In this document: in pieces, positions 1 through 5,696 of the stretch
Layout: every line of letters begins with the position of its first letter
How positions within the stretch are numbered: the first letter of the stretch is position 1
NCBI GenBank assembly: GCA_963205465.1
Contig: CAUJKG010000124.1
Coordinates: 1-6,905 of the forward strand
DNA: 6,905 nt
Source: Pseudomonadota bacterium
Lineage (GTDB): Bacteria > Pseudomonadota > Alphaproteobacteria > Rhizobiales > Xanthobacteraceae
Direction: 5' to 3'
Translations under genes and position numbers: made by a program
Notes under the pieces: model-generated
Database searches by the model: none
The model's input: only the letters and a program-made list of their open reading frames with translations
What the model was told of the DNA's origin: nothing

Positions 1-1
1 G

Positions 2-1231
2 CCGCTGGCGCTGGTCACAAGCACCTTGCAGGCTTGGCTCACGCAAAGCGGGATCGATCTGAAGACCATCGGCCTCTTCTCGCTCGTCGGCCTGCCCTAC
101 ACCTTCAAGTTTTTCTGGGACCCGCTGGTGGACGCGCTCAACGTGCCTGTCCTCACCGCATGGCTTGGGCGCCGCCGAAGCTGGCTCGTGCTGTCGCAAT
201 TTCTCCTGATCGCGGCGATCGTCGTGCTCGGTTTCTCCGACCCGAAAACATCGATCTTTTACGTGACTGTTGCGGCACTCCTCGTTGCTGCAGCCTCGGC
301 GACGCAGGACATCGTGATCGATGCCTTCCGCGTCGAAAGCCTGCCACAGGAAGAACAGGCCGCAGGGATCGCGAGCTATATTCTGGCCTATCGCGTTGCG
401 CTCCTGCTCTCCGGCGCGGGCGCGCTCTTGCTCGTGTCTTATCTCGAAGCGACGGGCGTTGCGCCGCTGACAGCTTGGAAGACTTCTTATATCGCTGCGG
501 CGGCCTGCATCGCCGTCGGCCTAGTGGCGGCACTGCTTGCAAAAGAACCCGCGGCAGAAGCGTCGGAGGAAAACACCGAAGGCTCGCCACTGCGTCGCAT
601 CTACGCGACTGCGTTCAGCGCCTTCAGCGAGTTTCTCTCGCGGCCGCTTGCGATCACCGTTCTCGTCTTCGTGCTCCTGTTCAAGTTCTGCGATGCCTTT
701 GCGGGCGTACTGACCGTACCTTTCGTACTCAAGACCGGCTTCAGTCTGGCCACGTATGCAACGGTCGTAAAAGGTGTCGGCTTCGCTGCCGCCGTGATCG
801 GGGGGCTTGCCGGCGGCATGCTCGCGCGCGCACTGCCGCTCACGACCTGCCTCTGGATTGCGGCGATCATCCAGATGCTGTCGAACCTGATGTTTTCCTG
901 GCTTGCCTGGATCGGTCCCGACGTCCCCGCACTGACCGTCACGATCATCGTCGAGAACTTTACGTCCAACGCGGCGAACGTGATCTTCGTCGCCTATCTC
1001 TCAGCACTTTGCGGCGCGCGCGCGCATACCGCCACGCAATTCGCGCTGCTCTCCGCCATCGCCGCAGTGGGCCGCACGGTGCTTGCGGCAAGCGGCGGCT
1101 ATGTCGCGGAGGCAACCGGCTGGTTCTGGTTCTTCGTGGTGACGGCTTTTTCCGCGATCCCGAGCCTCCTGCTGTTGTGGTGGCTTCAGCATCGCGGACA
1201 TTTCAAAATGCTCGCAGGCGAAAAGAAATAG
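2..1231 (+). CDS. ampG: AmpG-type muropeptide permease (MFS), 5'-truncated by window edge
   Basis: This is an inner-membrane transporter of the major facilitator superfamily. The family imports GlcNAc-anhydroMurNAc peptides for cell-wall recycling and thereby feeds beta-lactamase induction in bacteria with AmpR/AmpC. The frame is open to the left edge: codons before the TTG at 26 read P-L-A-L-V-T-S-T-L-Q-A-W-L, which continues the family's first conserved helix, so the TTG is not the start and the N-terminus lies outside. 409 residues are visible. They carry about eleven hydrophobic segments, including one with the AmpG-like stretch ATQDIVIDAFRVE (codons from about 301) and a G-R-R-R-S-W loop near 168-185 typical of MFS loop 2-3. 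A hydrophilic Glu-rich loop near 545-590 separates the two halves. The C-terminus is short and basic (GEKK). The gene converges on recR with 4 bp between the stops. AmpG assignment is by similarity of these motifs; the transported substrate is inferred, and a related MFS/acetyl-CoA-transporter-like (PAT) permease is the alternative. Confidence 0.85.
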   Translation, partial: PLALVTSTLQAWLTQSGIDLKTIGLFSLVGLPYTFKFFWDPLVDALNVPVLTAWLGRRRSWLVLSQFLLIAAIVVLGFSDPKTSIFYVTVAALLVAAASATQDIVIDAFRVESLPQEEQAAGIASYILAYRVALLLSGAGALLLVSYLEATGVAPLTAWKTSYIAAAACIAVGLVAALLAKEPAAEASEENTEGSPLRRIYATAFSAFSEFLSRPLAITVLVFVLLFKFCDAFAGVLTVPFVLKTGFSLATYATVVKGVGFAAAVIGGLAGGMLARALPLTTCLWIAAIIQMLSNLMFSWLAWIGPDVPALTVTIIVENFTSNAANVIFVAYLSALCGARAHTATQFALLSAIAAVGRTVLAASGGYVAEATGWFWFFVVTAFSAIPSLLLLWWLQHRGHFKMLAGEKK

Positions 1232-1235
1232 CGGC

Positions 1236-1841
1236 CTAAAACAGCGTCCGCTGACGGATCGCGGCCGAGAGCGTTCCTTCATCGAGATAATCGAGCTCAC
1301 CGCCGACCGGCACGCCATGCGCGAGCCGTGTCACTTTCACATCCGCATTGCGCAGGAGATCCGTGATGTAGTGCGCCGTGGTCTGGCCATCGACCGTCGC
1401 CGAGAGCGCAAGCACGACCTCCGTCACCTCGGGTTCGTGCGCGCGGCTGATGAGGGACTTGATGTTGAGATCGTCCGGCCCGATGCCGTCGAGTGCCGAC
1501 AAAGTGCCGCCGAGCACATGATAGCGTCCGGCTACCACGCCCGCGCGCTCCAGCGCCCACAGATCGGCCACGCTTTCGACCGCGACGAGCAGCGAAGAAT
1601 CGCGCGTATGATCTGCGCAGACCGAGCACGGATTGCGCGTATCGATATTCGCGCAGATATCACAAACCACGATTTTCTTCAGTGCGTCGCCGAGTGCTGC
1701 GGTCAGCGGCTCCATCACCTCCTCGCGCTTTCGCAACAGATGCAGCGCAGCCCGGCGCGCAGAGCGCGGTCCGAGCCCGGGAAGTTTTGCCAGCAATTGA
1801 ATGAGCCGTTCAATTTCCGGCCCGGCGACGACGCGGCGCAT
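1236..1841 (-). CDS. recR: Recombination mediator protein RecR
   Basis: RecR works with RecF/RecO to load RecA onto SSB-coated gaps during recombinational repair. The 201-residue protein has the usual family length and domain order. A helix-hairpin-helix covers about residues 10-32 (LAKLPGLGPRSARRAALHLL). A four-cysteine zinc site lies at C60, C63, C72 and C75 (CDICANIDTRNPCSVC). A Toprim domain follows from about residue 83, with acidic E89 in VAVES and the stretch DGQTTAHYI at 151-159. The C-terminal part includes HGVPVGGELDYLDEGTL. It starts at an ATG 10 bp after the ybaB stop, with no convincing Shine-Dalgarno, so translational coupling to ybaB is likely. It is the last gene of ffs-dnaX-ybaB-recR, and its TAG stop lies 4 bp from the stop of the opposing ampG. 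Identification is very secure. Confidence 0.97.
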   Translation of the reverse strand: MRRVVAGPEIERLIQLLAKLPGLGPRSARRAALHLLRKREEVMEPLTAALGDALKKIVVCDICANIDTRNPCSVCADHTRDSSLLVAVESVADLWALERAGVVAGRYHVLGGTLSALDGIGPDDLNIKSLISRAHEPEVTEVVLALSATVDGQTTAHYITDLLRNADVKVTRLAHGVPVGGELDYLDEGTLSAAIRQRTLF

Positions 1842-1851
1842 CAGAACATGC

Positions 1852-2172
1852 TCAGAAAAGGTTCATTCCCGGCGGCAGCGGCAGCCCACCCGTCAGCGCC
1901 TTGGCCTTCTCCTCAACGAGCTTTTCCGATTTTGCGCGTGCATCGGCACTTGCCGCGACGATCAGATCTTCGACGATTTCTTTTTCGTCGGCTTTCATCA
2001 GGCTCGCGTCGATCGAAACTTTCCGGATCGCACCTTTCGCGCTCATGGTGACCGAAACGAGACCGCCACCGGCAGCGCCGGTGACTTCGAGCGTGTCGAG
2101 TTCGCTCTGCATGCGCTCCATGTTCGCCTGCAGTTCCTTGATCTTGCCCATCATCCCGAGCATGTCGCGCAT
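1852..2172 (-). CDS. ybaB: YbaB/EbfC family nucleoid-associated DNA-binding protein
   Basis: This small dimeric nucleoid-associated protein (106 residues) belongs to a family that binds DNA as tweezer-like dimers and is almost always encoded between dnaX and recR, as here. The N-terminal helix MRDMLGMMGKIKELQANMER is rich in Met and amphipathic. It is followed by the V-T-G-A-A-G-G-G-L-V-S-V-T-M-S core, the charged V-S-I-D segment and a Lys/Ala/Glu-rich helix. It ends in the family-typical L-P-L-P-P-G-M tail. The frame stays open upstream for another 86 codons, but that part overlaps dnaX and has no family resemblance. The ATG at 2172 is chosen because an AGGAG sits 11 nt upstream and the residues after it match the family. 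The stop lies 10 bp before recR. The exact regulatory role is not known from sequence. Confidence 0.95.
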   Translation of the reverse strand: MRDMLGMMGKIKELQANMERMQSELDTLEVTGAAGGGLVSVTMSAKGAIRKVSIDASLMKADEKEIVEDLIVAASADARAKSEKLVEEKAKALTGGLPLPPGMNLF

Positions 2173-2183
2173 TGCTTTTCCGT

Positions 2184-2188
2184 CTCCT
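2184..2188 (-). promoter_or_regulatory. Ribosome binding site of ybaB, overlapping the dnaX stop codon
   Basis: On the minus strand an AGGAG lies 11 nt before the ATG at 2172 and shares its first two bases with the TAG stop of dnaX. It decides the ybaB start against the longer reading frame upstream and against the second in-frame ATG at 2163, which would be 20 nt away. The overlap suggests ribosomes finishing dnaX help initiation on ybaB (inference). Confidence 0.7.
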
Positions 2189-3965
2189 ATTCTTCTTCGT
2201 CGTCTACCGGCGCACTGAGCCCATCTGCGGGGTTTTCCGATTCCTCGGAGAGGACTTTTCTGCGCACGGCAGTAATTTCCGCACCGGGAAACATATCCAG
2301 AACCGCCTGTACGGTCGGATGATTGCGCACGTCGGCTTTGAGTTGCGCCTGCGATTTGGCTTCGGCTTCTTCGAGCGTTTCCCCGCCACGCTGACGGGAA
2401 ACCACAACGACCCAGCGGCGATCGGCCCATTGCGATAGTTTCGCGCCGAGCGTACCGGCAAAATTCACCGGCGCGCCTTCGTCGAGCGAAATTTCCAGCT
2501 TGCCGTCTTCGATCTGTACCAGTCGAACGTATTTCCGCAGCGCGTGCTTGATCTGGAGATCGCGGTTCTTGTCGGCAAGCGCCAGTACATCTTCGAGCGA
2601 TTGCAGCTTCGGCGAATTGTCCGGTGCTTGAACCGCGCGCGCCGCGGGCCGGGTTGCAATGCCTGCGCTTCCTTGCGCCATCTGCATGCGCGGAGCGCCC
2701 GACGGAGCCCCGCCACCATTGCCCGGCGAAACGGACGGCGCATTGCCGTTGCCGTCACGGAGCATCTTAATCGCTTCATCCGGCGTCGGCAGGTCCGCAG
2801 CATAAGCCAGCCGCACGAGAATCATCTCAGCAGCTTGCACCGGCTTTCCGGAAGCCGCCGCTTCGGGAATTCCCTTCGAGAGCATCTGCCAGGCGCGCGA
2901 AAGCACGCGGATCGAAAGCCGTTCCGAAAGCTCCTTGCCGCGTTTGCGTTCGGCCTCGACCAGGCTCGTGTCGTCGAGCGAAGACGGCACGATCTTGAAG
3001 CGCGTGAGCAGATGGCTGAACTCGGCAAGATCTGAAAGCACCGCGACCGGATCGGCGCCGAGATCATATTGCTCGCGAAAAAGTTTCAGCGCTTCCTGGA
3101 TGTTGCCGCCCATCAACGCTTCGAAAAGATCGATGATGCGTGTGCGGTCGGCAAGCCCCAGCATCTCGCGCACTTCGTTCGCTTTCACGCTGGCGCCGCC
3201 ATGGGCGATCCCCTGGTCGAACAGCGAGAGCGAATCGCGCACCGAACCTTCCGCGGCGCGGGCGATCAACGCCAGCGCTTCGTCTTCGGCATCGATTTTT
3301 TCCTGACTTGCGATTCTGCCGAGATGCTTCGTCAGCGTATCGCTATCGACCCGTCGCAGATCGAAGCGCTGGCAGCGAGAGAGGATCGTTACCGGCACTT
3401 TGCGGACTTCGGTCGTCGCGAAGATGAATTTCGCATGCGCCGGCGGCTCTTCCAGCGTCTTCAGAAGCGCATTGAACGCAGCGCCCGAAAGCATGTGCAC
3501 TTCGTCGAGGATGTAAACCTTGTAGCGCGCGCTGACCGGCGTATAGCGCACCGCGTCGTTGATCTGGCGGATGTCGTCGACGCTGTTGTGAGACGCCGCA
3601 TCCATTTCGATCACGTCGACATGGCGGCTTTCGAGAATTTCCTGACAGTGCCGGCCAAGCTCCGGCATTGCGAGCGTCGGACCGGTGTCCGCACCGAATT
3701 TCGGCTCGTAGTTCAGCGCACGCGCGAGAATGCGCGCGGTCGTGGTCTTGCCGACGCCGCGTACGCCCGTCAGCAGATAGGCCTGCGCGATGCGGCCGCT
3801 TGCGAACGCATTCGAAAGCGTGCGGACCATCGCCTCCTGGCCGATGAGATCGTCGAAATTGCGCGGGCGATATTTGCGCGCGAGCACCCGATAACCGCCG
3901 CTCTCCTCGCCGAACAGCGAGCCGCCTTCCGGCCCTGCCATCATTTTGTTGGGCGTATCGTCCAT
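2187..3965 (-). CDS. dnaX: DNA polymerase III subunit gamma/tau (clamp loader ATPase)
   Basis: DnaX is the ATPase core of the clamp loader that places the beta sliding clamp on primed DNA and couples the polymerases. Counting from the ATG at 3965 (592 residues), the AAA+ module shows Walker A GVRGVGKTT at about 67-75, Walker B ILDEVHM at 152-158, sensor 1 FATTE at 182-186, the SRC arginine-finger motif at 196-198 and sensor 2 GSVRDSLSLFDQ at about 241-252. Of the zinc-module cysteines found in E. coli DnaX only one is left (C107 in GRHC), which I recall as usual in alphaproteobacteria. A Gly/Pro/Ala-rich linker at about 403-450 leads to a tau-like C-terminal domain and an acidic D-D-E-E-E tail. 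The start is uncertain. ATGs at 3977 and 3944 are alternatives, and the ATG at 4013 lies inside the SRP RNA and is unlikely; 3965 has a weak GGCGG upstream. No A-AAA-AAG type frameshift site was seen, so full-length tau is expected. Confidence 0.95.
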   Translation of the reverse strand: MDDTPNKMMAGPEGGSLFGEESGGYRVLARKYRPRNFDDLIGQEAMVRTLSNAFASGRIAQAYLLTGVRGVGKTTTARILARALNYEPKFGADTGPTLAMPELGRHCQEILESRHVDVIEMDAASHNSVDDIRQINDAVRYTPVSARYKVYILDEVHMLSGAAFNALLKTLEEPPAHAKFIFATTEVRKVPVTILSRCQRFDLRRVDSDTLTKHLGRIASQEKIDAEDEALALIARAAEGSVRDSLSLFDQGIAHGGASVKANEVREMLGLADRTRIIDLFEALMGGNIQEALKLFREQYDLGADPVAVLSDLAEFSHLLTRFKIVPSSLDDTSLVEAERKRGKELSERLSIRVLSRAWQMLSKGIPEAAASGKPVQAAEMILVRLAYAADLPTPDEAIKMLRDGNGNAPSVSPGNGGGAPSGAPRMQMAQGSAGIATRPAARAVQAPDNSPKLQSLEDVLALADKNRDLQIKHALRKYVRLVQIEDGKLEISLDEGAPVNFAGTLGAKLSQWADRRWVVVVSRQRGGETLEEAEAKSQAQLKADVRNHPTVQAVLDMFPGAEITAVRRKVLSEESENPADGLSAPVDDEEE

Positions 3966-3990
3966 CCGGGCCGCCATGCGAGGAGTTAGT

Positions 3991-4088
3991 GGGAGGCTGG
4001 AACAATGACCCAAACCGGTCTCGTTAGGGCTGCTTCCTTCCGGACCTGACCCGGTTGGCGAGTGGCTCGTCCACCGCCAACCTCCCGG
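3991..4088 (-). ncRNA. ffs: Signal recognition particle RNA, bacterial small (4.5S) type
   Basis: On the minus strand the sequence carries the universal SRP domain IV core GTCAGGTCCGGAAGGAAGCA (within 4030-4054), whose GGAA tetraloop and asymmetric loop bind Ffh. The ends close in a 10-bp helix: 4077-4086 (GGGAGGTTGG on the minus strand) pairs with 3991-4000 (CCAGCCTCCC), with one G-U pair. An inner AACCGG/CCGGTT helix flanks the core. This gives about 96 nt, the small SRP type expected in proteobacteria. The RNA acts with Ffh and FtsY in co-translational targeting of membrane proteins. It lies 25 bp upstream of dnaX on the same strand, with no U-tract after the closing helix. Its 3' end is therefore probably made by processing, and transcription may continue into dnaX (inference). 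End positions are uncertain by a few bases. Confidence 0.95.
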
Positions 4089-4092
4089 CCCC

Positions 4093-4121
4093 TATATCGG
4101 GCGAGCGGCGGTCGAAGGCAA
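4093..4121 (-). promoter_or_regulatory. Candidate sigma-70-type promoter of ffs (and possibly dnaX-ybaB-recR)
   Basis: On the minus strand a TTGCCT (4121-4116) and a GATATA (4098-4093) are separated by exactly 17 bp. Initiation 6-7 bases downstream would fall at about 4086-4087, just where the closing helix of the SRP RNA begins. The -35 matches the first three bases of TTGACA and the -10 is a weak match, which is common in GC-rich alphaproteobacteria. The position relative to the RNA end is the main support. Confidence 0.5.
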
Positions 4122-4175
4122 GCGCGGGCGCGAATTTCGCAATATTGTTCCGCAACCCATAGGATTCGCGACAAA

Positions 4176-4595
4176 ATGACGAAGGAATTTTCGCTCGACC
4201 CGAGGTTTCTCGCCGACTCGATCGCGGTCGGCATGCTCCCGCTTTGCGAAGTACGGCTGCAAAACGACGCGCGTTTTCCCTGGCTGGTGCTTATCCCGAG
4301 AAGGAAAGACGTCAGCGAACTCTTCGACCTTTCCGCAGCCGATCAGGCGCAGCTTTTCAAGGAAATCACCACCGTTGCGGCCACGCTTCGCACCGTTACG
4401 CAGTGCCTCAAGATCAATGTTGGCGCGCTCGGCAATATCGTGCGGCAGCTGCACATTCATGTGGTCGCGCGAAACGAAAATGATCCGGCTTGGCCGGGGC
4501 CGGTATGGGGATCGGGCGTGCGCGCACCTTATGGTGACGCCGAGAAAGCCGCGCTGATCGCACGCCTCATAAGCGCATTAGACCTGCATAGCTGA
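4176..4595 (+). CDS. HIT-family protein (histidine triad nucleotide hydrolase/transferase)
   Basis: This 139-residue cytosolic protein belongs to the histidine-triad superfamily, whose members hydrolyse or transfer nucleotides through a histidine-nucleotidyl intermediate (for example Ap4A hydrolases and Hint-type phosphoramidases). The central stretch I-N-V-G-A-L-G-N (80-86) is followed by the active-site motif QLHIHVVAR (91-99), in which H93 would be the nucleophile and H95 the third position. The first triad position is Gln91 instead of His. The tail WPGPVWGSG (106-114) is typical of the proteobacterial branch of this family. The ATG at 4176 is preceded by AGGA with an 11-nt spacer; the upstream open frame runs into the SRP RNA and has no resemblance to the family. 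It is divergent from ffs and 60 bp upstream of nudC on the same strand, perhaps co-transcribed. The substrate cannot be told from sequence. Confidence 0.9.
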   Translation: MTKEFSLDPRFLADSIAVGMLPLCEVRLQNDARFPWLVLIPRRKDVSELFDLSAADQAQLFKEITTVAATLRTVTQCLKINVGALGNIVRQLHIHVVARNENDPAWPGPVWGSGVRAPYGDAEKAALIARLISALDLHS

Positions 4596-4655
4596 CGGAT
4601 TGCGGACCGCGGGCCCACTGTGCGAGTCTGGTTATAACAACAAAAGATCCGCCAC

Positions 4656-5597
4656 ATGTATATTTCCGCACAAGAAGCGACATTAACCTATGCCGGATCG
4701 GCACTCGATCGCCTGAGCGAGCAGCGCGGCGACGCCAAGCTGATCCAATCCCTGCGCCAGAACGCACGCAACTTCGTCATTGCCGGCGAAGCGTTCGTGC
4801 TCGCGAAGCGGGAGAGCAGCTTCGATGCGGGACTGACCGACGAGGAAGCAGCGATTGCGGGCGAGCCGCTCGAGACGGCCCTGCTCGGCAAGGACAGAAA
4901 CGGCCGCGGACACTTTGCGCGCGCGGTGGCGGCGGAACGCATCGACGCGATCAAGGCGCATGGCGGTTTCATCGCGGTCGATCTGCGCTCCATCGCGCTG
5001 CAGGGTCTGGTGCCGCCGGAAGAGCTTTCTTCGCTAGCAACTGCCAAAGCTTTGCTGTTCTGGCACGAACGCCACCGCTTCTGCTCGAATTGCGGCCAGC
5101 CGACGAAATCCGCGCAGGCCGGATGGCGGCGCGACTGCGCGGCTTGTTCGGCGCAGCATTTTCCGCGCACCGATCCTTGCGTGATCATGCTCGCCGTCCA
5201 TGGCGAGCAATGCCTGCTCGCGCGGCAGACACGCTTTCCGCCCGGCATGTGGTCGGCGCTCGCGGGCTTCGTCGAGCCCGGCGAGAGTTTCGAGGAAGCC
5301 GTGCGCCGCGAGACCATGGAAGAAGCGGGAATCCCAAGCGGCCGGGTGGCTTATTTCGCCTCGCAGCCCTGGCCCTTTCCGATGTCGATTATGATCGGCT
5401 GCTTCGTCGAAGCAAAGTCGGACAAACTCAAGATCGACGAGGTCGAACTGGAAGCCGCGCGCTGGGTCACGAAAGACGAGTGCCGCCTGATGCTCTCAGG
5501 CACGCATCCTGCGCGCTTCTTCGCACCGCCGCCGCTCGCGATCGCGCATCACCTGATCAAGACCTTCGTGGAAAACGGAGTGAACGTGTTCGACTAG
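4656..5597 (+). CDS. nudC: NAD(+) diphosphatase NudC (Nudix hydrolase)
   Basis: NudC cleaves the pyrophosphate of NADH/NAD+ to NMN(H) and AMP; the E. coli enzyme also removes NAD caps from RNA 5' ends. The 313-residue protein has a divergent N-terminal domain (about 10-130) with L-D-R near 18-20, then a four-cysteine zinc ribbon (C143, C146, C161, C164). The Nudix domain contains the complete box G204-x5-E210-x7-R218-E219-x2-E222-E223-x-G225-I226. The NudC-specific SQPWPFP signature is at 236-242, followed by M-S-I-M. All residues needed for metal binding are present. The ATG at 4656 is the only sensible start; its Shine-Dalgarno is weak (AAAAGAT). A TATAAC at 4633-4638 could be a -10 box but no good -35 is seen, so the gene may rely on the HIT-gene transcript. 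The TAG stop directly begins a palindromic repeat. Confidence 0.96.
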   Translation: MYISAQEATLTYAGSALDRLSEQRGDAKLIQSLRQNARNFVIAGEAFVLAKRESSFDAGLTDEEAAIAGEPLETALLGKDRNGRGHFARAVAAERIDAIKAHGGFIAVDLRSIALQGLVPPEELSSLATAKALLFWHERHRFCSNCGQPTKSAQAGWRRDCAACSAQHFPRTDPCVIMLAVHGEQCLLARQTRFPPGMWSALAGFVEPGESFEEAVRRETMEEAGIPSGRVAYFASQPWPFPMSIMIGCFVEAKSDKLKIDEVELEAARWVTKDECRLMLSGTHPARFFAPPPLAIAHHLIKTFVENGVNVFD

Positions 5598-5627
5598 AGT
5601 CTGATTCAACCACATTGAATCAGACTC
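5597..5627. repeat. Perfect 13-bp inverted repeat after nudC (terminator-like or dispersed palindrome)
   Basis: GAGTCTGATTCAA (5597-5609) and TTGAATCAGACTC (5615-5627) are perfect reverse complements around a 5-nt loop CCACA. The first base is the G of the nudC TAG stop. No T-run follows on either strand, so it is not a classical intrinsic terminator, though the stem could stop or stabilise both converging transcripts. The sequence resembles, from memory, intergenic palindromes scattered in Bradyrhizobiaceae-like genomes; copy number cannot be seen in this window. Confidence 0.8.
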
Positions 5628-5647
5628 CTCGCTTACCCTATTTGATT

Positions 5648-5696
5648 GAGCATGATCTTTTCCGAGAACCGCTTCGCAGTTTTCGGGATCATGCTC
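5648..5696. repeat. 49-bp imperfect palindrome between nudC and pheA (probable dispersed intergenic repeat)
   Basis: The outer arms GAGCATGATC (5648-5657) and GATCATGCTC (5687-5696) pair perfectly. Inside, CCGAGAAC (5662-5669) pairs with GTTTTCGG (5679-5686) with one G-U pair on the + strand RNA, closing a GCTTCGC-containing loop; a TTTT bulge is left on one side. The last base is the complement of the final G of the pheA TAG stop. This unit closely resembles a palindrome I recall in very many intergenic spaces of Bradyrhizobium-like genomes (GAGCATGATC...GATCATGCTC). That recollection has not been checked. Confidence 0.8.

Noticed and set aside
34..1239. A 401-codon open frame on the + strand overlapping nearly all of ampG in another frame
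   Set aside because: The product is Arg/Ala-rich with no recognisable domain, as expected for an off-frame reading of a GC-rich gene. The ampG frame has clear membrane helices and family motifs.
1242..1253. CAGCG-TC-CGCTG palindrome near the ampG/recR junction as a bidirectional terminator
   Set aside because: The arms are only 5 bp with a 2-nt centre, no T-run follows, and it lies within the recR coding end.
1317..2051. A 244-codon + strand frame antisense to recR and ybaB
   Set aside because: It crosses two well-identified genes and their junction, has low-complexity basic composition and no family resemblance.
3296..3301. A run of six T (six A in the mRNA) in dnaX as a possible programmed frameshift site making gamma
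   Set aside because: In frame it reads GAA AAA ATC, which does not fit an X-XXY-YYZ slippery heptamer. It also lies in the ATPase region, before where a functional gamma form would end, and no downstream stimulatory structure was evident.
3069..3989. A 306-codon + strand frame antisense to the dnaX ATPase domain
   Set aside because: It mirrors the codon bias of dnaX, has no ribosome site or domain, and its composition (Arg, Ala, His, Phe-rich) fits an antisense shadow.
4130..4149. GCGAATTTCGC and CAATATTG palindromes between ffs and the HIT gene as operators
   Set aside because: Both are short and could arise by chance; there is no repeat of either in the window and no regulator gene nearby to support an operator.
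4688..5317. A 209-codon minus-strand frame inside nudC
   Set aside because: nudC shows complete zinc-ribbon and Nudix motifs on the other strand; the antisense product is Ser/Arg/Ala-rich with no domain.
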